Origin: JBBSMX01 sp038232935
GTDB taxonomy: Bacteria; Bacteroidota; Rhodothermia; Rhodothermales; JANQRZ01
Assembly: GCA_038232935.1 (NCBI GenBank)
Contig: JBBSMX010000141.1
Location: forward strand, 1 to 10,830
DNA length: 10,830 nt
Direction: 5' to 3'
In this document: positions 4,657 to 10,830 of the stretch, piece after piece
Position numbering within the stretch: the stretch's first letter is position 1
Layout of the letters: each line of letters begins with the position of its first letter
The notes under the pieces: generated by a model
Told to the model about the DNA's origin: nothing
The model's database searches: none
What the model saw: the letters and a program-made list of their open reading frames with translations, nothing else
Translations under genes and position numbers: made by a program

Positions 4657-5397
4657 GTGCTCGAACTCCGCCACGTCTCGAAGTCGTTCGGCCCGACCCA
4701 CGCGCTCCGCGACGTGAGCCTCGCGGCGGAGGCAGGACAAACGACGGTGCTGCTCGGGCCGAGTGGGTGCGGAAAATCAACGGTGCTGCGGCTGATGGTC
4801 GGGCTGCTCCGGCCAGACGCAGGTACGGTACAGTTCGACGGCGAGCCCCTCACACCGACGAATCTGGAGCACGTCCGGCACCGGATGGGCTACGTGATCC
4901 AGGACGGCGGCCTCTTCCCCCACCTCACTGCGCGCGAGAACACCACCCTCCTCGCCCGCCATCTCAGCCAGAGCGCGCCCGCCATCGACGAGCGGCTCCG
5001 CGAGCTCACGACCTTAGTGAAGCTCCCGCTCGACGCGCTGGACCGCTACCCCGTCCAGCTCTCCGGCGGCCAGCGCCAGCGCGTCGGCCTCGTGCGGGCG
5101 CTCTTCCTCGACCCGCACGTGCTCCTCCTCGACGAGCCGCTCGGTGCGCTCGACCCGCTCATCCGTGCCGATCTCCAAGAGGACCTCCGAACCATCTTCC
5201 GCGACCTCGGCAAAACCGTCGTCCTCGTCACGCACGATGTCGGCGAAGCGGGCTACCTCGGCGATACACTCGTGCTGATGAAAGACGGCACCGTCGTGCA
5301 GCAGGGCTCGTTCGAGGATCTCGTGGAGCGCCCGGCGGAGCCGTTCGCCGAGCGGTTCATCCGGGCGCAGCGGAGCCCCGTCTTCGACCGGATGTGA
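4657..5397 (+). CDS. ATP-binding subunit of a quaternary-amine (glycine betaine/choline type) ABC importer
   Basis: This 246-residue cytoplasmic ATPase powers uptake through the partner encoded next. It has all ABC motifs: Walker A GPSGCGKST (34-42), Q-loop Q82, signature LSGGQ (135-139), Walker B VLLLDEP (155-161), D-loop GALD (163-166) and the switch histidine H193. It resembles the OpuCA/osmoprotectant group but at 246 residues lacks the C-terminal CBS domains found in many members, so an ionic-strength sensor of that kind is absent. GTG 4657 gives the standard start MLELRHVSKSFG. GGGATAATCT at 4618-4627 is a possible -10 region, not a confident one. The stop overlaps the next ATG by one base (TGATG), so the two are translationally coupled. 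The substrate class is inferred mainly from the binding domain of the partner. High GC, like the rest of the right-hand region. Confidence 0.92.
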   Translation: MLELRHVSKSFGPTHALRDVSLAAEAGQTTVLLGPSGCGKSTVLRLMVGLLRPDAGTVQFDGEPLTPTNLEHVRHRMGYVIQDGGLFPHLTARENTTLLARHLSQSAPAIDERLRELTTLVKLPLDALDRYPVQLSGGQRQRVGLVRALFLDPHVLLLDEPLGALDPLIRADLQEDLRTIFRDLGKTVVLVTHDVGEAGYLGDTLVLMKDGTVVQQGSFEDLVERPAEPFAERFIRAQRSPVFDRM

Positions 5398-6863
5398 TGG
5401 CCGTCTTCCTCCTCATCTTGGCGCTCGTTCTCCCGCCCGACTCGACGGTCGTGGTGGGGTCGAAGAAGTTTACCGAGTCGGTGATCCTCGGGGAGATCGT
5501 GGCGCAGACGCTGCGAGCGGAGAGCATCGCGGCCGAGCACCGCGATCAGATCGGCGGGACGCGGGTGTTGTGGGAAGCGCTCCGGCGTGGCGACATCGAC
5601 GTGTACCCGGAATACACGGGGACCATCGTGCAGGAGCTGCTCGACGGAGCGGCGGTGCCCGGCGAGGACGCCCTCCGCGAGCGGCTGCGGGTGCTCGGGA
5701 TCGTGATGAGCCGGCCGCTCGGGTTCGACGACACGTATGCCATCGGGATGCGCGAGGAGGACGCTGCGCGGCTCGGCATCGAGACGATCTCGGACCTGCG
5801 CGCCCATCCCGACCTCCGCTTCGGTTTCACGAACGAGTTCATGGACCGGCCTGACGGCTGGCCCGGCCTTCAGCGCGCCTACGCCCTCCCGCAACAGAAC
5901 GTGCGCGGGCTCGACCACGACCTCGCCTATCAGGGCCTCGCCGCCGGCACCATCGCCGTGACCGACCTCTACTCGACCGACGCAGAGATCCGCTACTACG
6001 ACCTCCGCGTGCTCGACGACGACCGGCGGTTCTTCCCCGAGTATCAGGCCGTCCTCCTCTATCGCCCCGACCTGCCGCCGCCGGCCGTCGCGGCGCTGCG
6101 GCGGCTGGAGGGCACCATTTCGGCCGACACGATGATCGCGATGAACGCCCGCGCGAAGCAGGACCGCGTGCCGGAAGCGGTCGTCGCGTCAGACTTCCTG
6201 CGGACGGCGCTCGGCGTGCAGAGCGAGGTGCGGGTGGCGGGGTTCTGGGAGCGGCTGTGGCAGCGGACGAAAGAGCACCTCGCGCTCGTCGGCCTCTCCC
6301 TCTTCGCGGCGATCCTCGTGGCGGTCCCACTCGGCGTGGCAGCGGCGAAGGTGGGATGGCTGGAGCAGCCGCTGCTCGGCCTCGTCGGGGTGATCTACAC
6401 GATTCCGTCGCTCGCGCTCCTCGTGTTCATGCTCCCGCTCCTCGGCATCGGCGCGGTGCCGGCGATGGTCGCCCTTTTCCTCTACAGCCTCCTCCCGATT
6501 GTCCGCAACACGCACGCCGGGCTGAAGGGGATTCCGGGGCCGCTGCTCGAATCGGCCGAGGCGCTCGGACTGCCGGCGCGGGCGCGGCTCCGCCTCGTCG
6601 AACTGCCGCTCGCCGCACCGAGCATCCTCGCCGGCATCAAGACGAGCGCCGTGCTCAACATCGGCACGGCGACGCTCGGCGCGCTGATCGGCGCGGGTGG
6701 CTACGGACAGCCGATCCTCACCGGCATCCGGCTGGACAATACGGGGCTGATCCTCGAAGGCGCGGTGCCGGCCGCGCTCCTCGCGCTCGCCGCGCAGGGA
6801 TTGTTCGAGCTAATCGAGCGCGGGCTCGTCCCGAAGGGGCTGCGGCTGGAACGGACGGGGTAG
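5397..6863 (+). CDS. Fused substrate-binding protein and permease of the quaternary-amine ABC importer, in SBP-then-permease order
   Basis: A 488-residue membrane protein. A short hydrophobic start (residues 2-12) is followed by an OpuAC/OpuCC-type substrate-binding domain (about 17-275) with VVVGSKKFTESVILGEI (18-34), DIDVYPEYTGT (66-76) and VTDLYSTDAEI (188-198). The permease domain (about 290-480) has about five membrane segments (near 293-317, 326-350, 352-370, 407-434 and 452-476) and the EAA loop ESAEALGLP (385-393), which contacts the ATPase. Known TMD-SBD fusions of this family (OpuF, EgtUBC, ChoS type) put the binding domain at the C-terminus; here it is at the N-terminus. If the EAA loop is cytoplasmic, five segments place the permease N-terminus outside, which fits. 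The signal region has no positive charges; a GTG at 5394 is the only close alternative start. It imports an osmoprotectant or related amine; the exact ligand is not readable. Confidence 0.92.
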   Translation: MAVFLLILALVLPPDSTVVVGSKKFTESVILGEIVAQTLRAESIAAEHRDQIGGTRVLWEALRRGDIDVYPEYTGTIVQELLDGAAVPGEDALRERLRVLGIVMSRPLGFDDTYAIGMREEDAARLGIETISDLRAHPDLRFGFTNEFMDRPDGWPGLQRAYALPQQNVRGLDHDLAYQGLAAGTIAVTDLYSTDAEIRYYDLRVLDDDRRFFPEYQAVLLYRPDLPPPAVAALRRLEGTISADTMIAMNARAKQDRVPEAVVASDFLRTALGVQSEVRVAGFWERLWQRTKEHLALVGLSLFAAILVAVPLGVAAAKVGWLEQPLLGLVGVIYTIPSLALLVFMLPLLGIGAVPAMVALFLYSLLPIVRNTHAGLKGIPGPLLESAEALGLPARARLRLVELPLAAPSILAGIKTSAVLNIGTATLGALIGAGGYGQPILTGIRLDNTGLILEGAVPAALLALAAQGLFELIERGLVPKGLRLERTG

Positions 6864-6951
6864 GTAAAGGGGAGCACACCGAGCGGGGATCCGCCGACGA
6901 CCGTTCCTGTTACTTTACCCTTTCCCCCTCACCTTTACTCACCCTTCTCCC
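6864..6951 (+). other. Intergenic DNA before the M32 gene
   Basis: This 88-bp gap has no gene. Its second half is a pyrimidine-rich plus strand (6903-6950) with repeated CTTTAC words and no convincing ribosome site before GTG 6952. No clear terminator hairpin is visible, so the M32 gene could be read through from the ABC genes. Confidence 0.4.
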
Positions 6952-8466
6952 GTGTCCAACTCGTCCGACCAGCTCGCCGCTCTGAAGGCCCGCCTCGCGC
7001 TCGTCAGCGACCTCAACGCCGCCGCCGCCCTCCTCGAGTGGGATCAGGAGACGTACATGCCGTCCGGCGCGGCCGAGGCGCGCGCGCAGCAGCTCGCTAC
7101 GCTCAAAACGCTCGCCCACGAGCGCTTCATCGCCGACGAGGTCGGCAGCCTGCTGGACGCGCTGGAGCAGGATGCGGAGGATGTCGAGGATGAAACCGAC
7201 CTCGCCCTCGTCCGCGTAGCTCGCCGCGACTTCGACCGAGCGACGAAGCTCTCGGCCGGCTTCGTCGCACGCTTCACGCGGGCGAAGGCGCGCGCGATGG
7301 AGGCGTGGAAACGGGCGCGGGCCGCCGACGACTTCTCCCACTTCGCGCCCCACCTCCAGGAGATCGTGGACCTCAGCGTAGAGCAGGCCGACACCGTCGG
7401 CTACGCCGAGCACCGCTACGACGCCCTCCTCGACGAGTACGAGCCGGGCACGACGTGGGCCGACATCGACCGCGTGTTCCGGTCCCTCCGCGCCGACCTC
7501 GTCCCCATCGTCCAGGCCCTCGCCGACGCCGCGCCACCGGACGACGCCGCTCTCCGCCGCCCGTACGACGAGGCCAAGCAGTGGAGCTTCGGCCTCGACA
7601 CGATCCGCGCCTTCGGCTACGACTTCGAGCGTGGCCGGCAGGACCGCTCGGCGCACCCGTTCTCCACGTCATTTTCCGTCGACGACGTCCGCATCACGAC
7701 GCGCACGGCGCCCGACTTCTTCCCCTCCGGGTTCTTCGGGACCCTCCACGAGGCCGGGCACGCGCTCTACGAGCAGGGCATCGACCCAAGCCTCGCCCGG
7801 TCGCCGCTGGCGAGCGGGACCTCGCTGGGGATGCACGAGAGCCAATCGCGGATGTGGGAGAACCTCGTCGGGCGGAGCCGGCCGTTCTGGCGCTGGGCGT
7901 ACCCGCGCCTCCAGCAGACCTTCCCCGATGCCCTCCGCGGCGTAGACGAGCGGGACTTCTACCGCGCCATCAACCGCGTGCGCCCGTCGCTCATCCGCGT
8001 CGAGGCCGACGAGGTGACGTACAACCTCCACGTCATGCTCCGCTTCGAGTTGGAGACGGCCCTGATCGAGGGCGACCTCGCGGTGCGCGACGTGCCGGAC
8101 GCGTGGAACCAGGCGATGCAGGAGATGCTCACCCTCGCGCCAGCGTCCGACGCCGACGGCTGCCTGCAGGACGTCCACTGGTCGCTCGGCGCGCTCGGCT
8201 ACTTCCCGACCTACACGCTCGGCAACCTGATGTCGGTCCAGCTCTTCGACGCCGCCAAGCGGGACCTCGGGGACCTCGACGTGCCCTTCGCCGAGGGCGA
8301 GTTTGGCCCGCTACTCGGGTGGCTGCGCGAACACGTCCACCAGTACGGTCGGGCGCGGTCTGCCGCCGACATCCTGCACGACGCCACGGGTGAGTCGCTC
8401 AGCGCCGAGCCGTGGCTGGCGTACGTCCGCGACAAGTTCGGCGCGGTCTACGGCGTGTCCTTCTGA
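6952..8466 (+). CDS. M32 family metallocarboxypeptidase (Taq-type)
   Basis: A 504-residue cytosolic zinc enzyme, the usual length for M32, that removes C-terminal residues from peptides. The zinc site is HEAGH (266-270), with the third ligand E296 in the HESQSR block (295-300). Other family blocks are present: DRSAHPF (231-237), the arginine/tyrosine region RVEADEVTYNLH (349-360) and GYFPTY (416-421). The N-terminus (LKARLALVSDLNAAAALLEWDQETYMP, 11-37) is typical. There is no signal peptide. GTG 6952 gives the family-like start. Its 3' end overlaps the minus-strand zinc-ribbon gene by 19 bp, tail to tail. A role in peptide recycling is inferred from the family. Confidence 0.95.
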   Translation: MSNSSDQLAALKARLALVSDLNAAAALLEWDQETYMPSGAAEARAQQLATLKTLAHERFIADEVGSLLDALEQDAEDVEDETDLALVRVARRDFDRATKLSAGFVARFTRAKARAMEAWKRARAADDFSHFAPHLQEIVDLSVEQADTVGYAEHRYDALLDEYEPGTTWADIDRVFRSLRADLVPIVQALADAAPPDDAALRRPYDEAKQWSFGLDTIRAFGYDFERGRQDRSAHPFSTSFSVDDVRITTRTAPDFFPSGFFGTLHEAGHALYEQGIDPSLARSPLASGTSLGMHESQSRMWENLVGRSRPFWRWAYPRLQQTFPDALRGVDERDFYRAINRVRPSLIRVEADEVTYNLHVMLRFELETALIEGDLAVRDVPDAWNQAMQEMLTLAPASDADGCLQDVHWSLGALGYFPTYTLGNLMSVQLFDAAKRDLGDLDVPFAEGEFGPLLGWLREHVHQYGRARSAADILHDATGESLSAEPWLAYVRDKFGAVYGVSF

Positions 8467-8741
8467 CCCCGCGCGTCCTCCTTCCCCTGCTGCAACGTTT
8501 GCGCGCGGCGATGCGCCTCGTACAGCTCGTCCGGGGTGACCGCGTAGAGCTCGATGAACCCGCACGCCCCGCAGACCTGCACCCGCACGTCGACGCGCGA
8601 CTCCCACTTGAAGAAGGAGTCACCGGGGCTCGCGTACTCTCCCACCTGCACGGTGTGGGCCGCGCCGTAATCCTGCTCGACGAGGCGGGCGTCTGGGATC
8701 ACGAGGTCGGACCCACACTTCGGGCATTGTAGCTCTTCCAT
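8448..8741 (-). CDS. Small zinc-ribbon protein (97 aa)
   Basis: A zinc-ribbon fold is indicated by CPKCG (residues 6-10) and CGACG (57-61), four cysteines about 50 residues apart, with an insert (about 12-50) rich in charged and aromatic residues and a charged helix at the end (DELYEAHRRAQTLQQGKEDA). The second knuckle followed by GFIELYAV resembles small nucleic-acid-binding zinc ribbons (DUF2082-like), but the match is only by pattern. ATG 8741 is set by GGAGG on the minus strand (plus 8747-8751), 5 bp upstream; the longer open frame running up into the M42 gene is a GC-driven shadow. It follows the M42 gene by 68 bp on the same strand, so they may share a transcript, and its end overlaps the M32 gene by 19 bp. 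The exact function is unknown. Confidence 0.75.
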   Translation of the reverse strand: MEELQCPKCGSDLVIPDARLVEQDYGAAHTVQVGEYASPGDSFFKWESRVDVRVQVCGACGFIELYAVTPDELYEAHRRAQTLQQGKEDARGQKDTP

Positions 8742-8809
8742 CGATACCTCCGGGTAAACAGTATCCTCGGAATTAACGCGAGACCGCGCGTGGAATGGTA
8801 CCCCCGCCG

Positions 8810-9889
8810 CTAAAGAATTTCGGCGGTGAACGAATCGGCGGCCGCGATGGAGCGGGCGAAGGCCGTCATCAGCCGGATCGCGTGCTCGACATCGCCGAGG
8901 TCTACGGTCTCGACGGTCGAGTGCATGTAACGCATCGGAATCGAGATGAGCGCGCTCGGGATGCCCACCCGCGAGAGGAAGATGACGTCGGTGTCCGTCC
9001 CCGAGAACCGAGACGAGGCCTCGTGCTGGAGCGGGATGCCCTCGCGCTCCGCCACCTCGACGAGCCGCTCGACGACCTTCGGGTGGTTCACCGTCCCGTG
9101 CGTGACGCTCGGACCGCCGCCGAGCTTCACCTCGCCGTGCTTGGCCTTCGCGATGCCGGGCGAATCCGTCGCGTGCGTCACGTCGAGCACGAGCGCGAGG
9201 TCCGGTTCGAGCCGGTAGGCGACCATCCGCGCGCCGTTGCCTCCGATCTCTTCCTGCACGGCGTTGACGCCGTAGACCGTCCGCTGCCGCTTCTCCTTCG
9301 ACGCGGCGAGCTGCCTCAGCGCCTGCGCCACGACGAACCCGCCGAGCCGGTTGTCGAGCGCCCGCCCGATCAGCCGGTTCTCGGTCAGCGCCTCGACGGA
9401 CTCGGCGTAGACGGCCGGGTGCCCAACGCGGATGCCGCGCTCGGCGACCTCCTCTTTCGACGACGCGCCGATGTCGAGGAAGAGGTCTTCGAGCTTCGGC
9501 ACTTTCTCCTCGCCGGTGCGGTCGCGGAGGTGGATCGCCGTGTTGCCGACGACGCCGGGCACCTCGCCCTTCGCGCCGAGGATGCGGACACGCTTGCCGC
9601 GCGCGATGGCCCAATCGCTCCCGCCGATGCGGTCCACGTGGATGAACCCCTCGTCGGTGACGTACTTCACCATGAACCCGATCTCGTCGGCGTGGGCTTC
9701 GAGCATGAGGCGCGGCCCGTCGTCGGGTCCGTCGAGCGTGGCCCACACGTTGCCGTACGGGTCGCTCTCAACGCGGTCCGCGAAGGACTGGACGTAGCCG
9801 GCCCACTTCTTCTGGCCGGGCGTCTCGAAGCCCGTCGGGCTCGGGGTGGAGAGGAGGTCGAAGAGGAAGTCGCGGTCGGCGTCGGTCAT
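8810..9889 (-). CDS. M42 family metalloaminopeptidase (glutamyl aminopeptidase/TET-type)
   Basis: A 359-residue cytosolic dinuclear metallopeptidase, the normal length for M42; relatives form 12-subunit tetrahedral (TET) particles that trim N-terminal residues of peptides. Active-site residues are in order: H66 (EAHADEIG), bridging D179 (RALDNRLGG), the catalytic base and ligand pair E213/E214 (VQEEIGGNGA), D236 (LDVTHATDSPG) and H323 (YMHSTVET). The spacing is very close to that of archaeal TET enzymes. ATG 9889 (MTDADRDFLFDLLSTPSPTGFE) is chosen because the N-terminal helix starts there; an upstream in-frame start at 9973 would add residues encoded by a repeat element. The gene is divergent from the PIG-L gene and upstream of the zinc-ribbon gene. 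Substrate preference (Glu/Asp, Leu or others) cannot be read from this. Confidence 0.95.
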   Translation of the reverse strand: MTDADRDFLFDLLSTPSPTGFETPGQKKWAGYVQSFADRVESDPYGNVWATLDGPDDGPRLMLEAHADEIGFMVKYVTDEGFIHVDRIGGSDWAIARGKRVRILGAKGEVPGVVGNTAIHLRDRTGEEKVPKLEDLFLDIGASSKEEVAERGIRVGHPAVYAESVEALTENRLIGRALDNRLGGFVVAQALRQLAASKEKRQRTVYGVNAVQEEIGGNGARMVAYRLEPDLALVLDVTHATDSPGIAKAKHGEVKLGGGPSVTHGTVNHPKVVERLVEVAEREGIPLQHEASSRFSGTDTDVIFLSRVGIPSALISIPMRYMHSTVETVDLGDVEHAIRLMTAFARSIAAADSFTAEIL

Positions 9890-9909
9890 GGGGTGCAGGG
9901 CGAATAGGT

Positions 9910-9989
9910 GTAGGGGCAGACCCGCGTGTCTGCCCGCGAATCGGGCAGTGCAACTCTGAAACAGGGCGGCCACATGGGTTCGCCCCTAC
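9910..9989. repeat. REPIN-like pair of inverted 26-bp elements between the M42 and PIG-L genes
   Basis: The 26-bp unit at 9910-9935 (starts GTAGGGGCAGACCC, ends GTCTGCCC) is matched by an inverted unit at 9964-9989 (ends GGGTTCGCCCCTAC). I count 19-20 identical positions of 26, and the outer 8 bases GTAGGGGC are identical. Each unit is itself an imperfect hairpin (GGGGCAGAC with GTCTGCCC in the left unit). The 28-bp spacer is unrelated. Two REP-like units head to head is the structure called a REPIN, and GC-rich elements of this look are often dispersed in a genome; only one pair is in this window. Confidence 0.6.
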
Positions 9990-10043
9990 GGATCGGCGGC
10001 GGTATGGAACCCGGTGACGGTGGGACTGTGGAAAGCGCAGCCC

Positions 10044-10051
10044 ATAAATTC
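10044..10051 (+). promoter_or_regulatory. Weak promoter candidate for the PIG-L gene
   Basis: TAAATTCG resembles the TAnnTTTG box and ends 6 bp before ATG 10058, which would give an almost leaderless transcript. No clear upstream TTG box is seen. Confidence 0.25.
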
Positions 10052-10057
10052 GCGCTT

Positions 10058-10830
10058 ATGAACGTCCGATTCGCCTCCCTGTTCGCCCTGCTCCTCATCG
10101 TATCTCCCGTCGTCGCGCAGGGGGTGGACGAGCCCGCGCCCCGCATCGTGATGAACCTCGCAGCGCACCCGGACGATGAAGACGGCCTCACGCTCGCGTA
10201 CTACCGCCACGCGAAGAACGCCGTCGCCTACTCGGTGATCTACACGCGCGGCGAGGGCGGGCAGAACGAGATCGGGCCGGAGCTTTACGAGAAACTCGGC
10301 GCAATCCGCACGGCGGAGACGGAAGCCGCCGCCCGCCACCTCGGCACGCAGGTCCGCTTCCTCAACTTCTACGACTTCGGCTACTCGAAATTCGCCGCCG
10401 AGGCGTTCGACGCATGGGGCGGGCGCGATTCGGTGACGGCGCGGCTCGTCTATGTCATCCGCACGCTCAAACCGGACGTGCTGTTCACGAACCACGACAC
10501 GCTGACGGTGGGGGATACGCAGCACGGGCAGCACCAGGCCGTCGGGCTCTCGGCCTACGACGCCTTCGCCCTCGCCGCCGACCCGAGCTACCACCCGGAG
10601 CAGCTCGACGAGCCGGGCGTGGACCTCTGGCAGCCGAAGCGGCTGTTCCTCCGCCTCTGGCGCGGTGCCGACGGGCAGGCTGTGGACGCGAGGGTACCCG
10701 TCGGGGACGCCATCCCCGGCCGCGACGTGTCGGCCGCCGACCTCGCCGTCGAGGCTGCCGCCCAGCACCGCTCGCAGGGGTTCGACAAGTTCGCCCCGCG
10801 CTTCCGCGCCGACACGACGTATTTCGTCCT
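10058..10830 (+). CDS. Exported PIG-L (LmbE-like) family deacetylase, 3' end beyond the window
   Basis: The frame from ATG 10058 is open to the window edge (257 codons). It starts with a signal peptide (MNVRFASLFALLLIVSPVVA, then Q at 21), so the product is likely periplasmic or exported. The PIG-L zinc site is clear: AHPDDED (36-42) near the start of the domain, TRGEGGQNEIGPEL (about 63-76), and the later HGQHQAVG element (about 155-162) that supplies the last metal ligand. PIG-L enzymes remove N-acetyl groups from sugars or sugar conjugates. TRGEGGQN is typical of a long, exported subgroup of several hundred residues with extra C-terminal domains, so a large part may lie outside the window. 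It is divergent from the M42 gene. The substrate is unknown. Confidence 0.88.
   Translation, partial: MNVRFASLFALLLIVSPVVAQGVDEPAPRIVMNLAAHPDDEDGLTLAYYRHAKNAVAYSVIYTRGEGGQNEIGPELYEKLGAIRTAETEAAARHLGTQVRFLNFYDFGYSKFAAEAFDAWGGRDSVTARLVYVIRTLKPDVLFTNHDTLTVGDTQHGQHQAVGLSAYDAFALAADPSYHPEQLDEPGVDLWQPKRLFLRLWRGADGQAVDARVPVGDAIPGRDVSAADLAVEAAAQHRSQGFDKFAPRFRADTTYFV

Noticed and set aside
4632..5396. Long open frame over the ABC ATPase gene, continuous with the fused permease frame (743 codons in all)
   Set aside because: The upstream part is Arg/Pro/Ala-rich low-complexity translation opposite a perfect ABC ATPase frame. GC-rich third positions keep it open, and the real protein starts at ATG 5397.
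8742..9746. Upstream extension of the zinc-ribbon frame across the M42 gene (432 codons in all)
   Set aside because: It is a shadow frame of the M42 coding region with Arg/His-rich composition; a GGAGG ribosome site and ATG 8741 define the true small gene.
8795..9907. 370-codon plus-strand frame antisense to the M42 gene
   Set aside because: It is a mirror of GC-rich codons; it has no known domain, while the minus strand has every M42 catalytic residue.
9890..9973. Upstream in-frame start for the M42 protein at 9973
   Set aside because: The added 28 residues are encoded by the REPIN-like repeat; ATG 9889 matches the usual M42 N-terminus.

Overview
The window joins two very different stretches of DNA. 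Positions 1 to about 4,440 are of moderate GC (roughly half G+C by eye), with small or unusual genes, repeats and an insertion-sequence end. This looks like an accessory or island region. From about 4,550 to the end the DNA is strongly GC-rich, with tightly packed housekeeping-type genes. A tRNA-Thr gene on the minus strand sits at the junction with its 3' end facing the accessory side, the usual geometry for an island integrated at a tRNA. Candidate promoters (a TTG-type -33/-35 box followed 17-18 bp later by a TAnnTTTG-like box) and the gene set suggest a high-GC member of the Bacteroidota/Rhodothermota lineage, but this is an inference and no marker gene settles it.

Accessory part, left to right: (1) the first 32 codons of an IS1595/IS1016-type transposase on the minus strand, with a likely IS end near 139; (2) a GHKL ATP-binding protein (about 157-966) that seems to have lost its N-terminus to this insertion, followed by a STAS-like (DUF4325-type) partner at 971-1315; (3) a minus-strand group made of a 573-aa AlbA_2/Schlafen-type ATPase-like regulator (1668-3389) flanked by two related copies of a small unrecognised gene, one intact (3601-3849) and one 5'-truncated (1429-about 1575), each followed by a near-identical GC hairpin; (4) a three-unit, 20-bp-period array of ATTGG-N6-CCAAT palindromes (1600-1655) next to the truncated copy; (5) a small HTH-like gene (4003-4206) divergent from the intact small gene. 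The space between these two holds a mirror-image pair of 11-bp sites that overlap both predicted promoters. Two nested inverted repeats flank the HTH gene.

Core part: tRNA-Thr(CGT) with its own promoter and a strong hairpin; a two-gene quaternary-amine (glycine betaine/choline type) ABC importer, consisting of an OpuCA-like ATPase and a fused protein with the substrate-binding domain placed BEFORE the permease; an M32 metallocarboxypeptidase; on the minus strand an M42 aminopeptidase followed by a small zinc-ribbon protein; and the 5' part of an exported PIG-L-type deacetylase, divergent from the M42 gene. A REPIN-like inverted pair of 26-bp elements lies between the last two.

How they work together: the ABC pair forms a complete importer, and the two metallopeptidases suit peptide recycling. 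The ATPase/STAS-like pair suits a partner-switching or signalling module, probably crippled. The HTH gene, small gene and mirrored operator form a plausible self-regulated switch controlling the small-gene/AlbA transcript. No CRISPR array, rRNA gene or integrase is visible.
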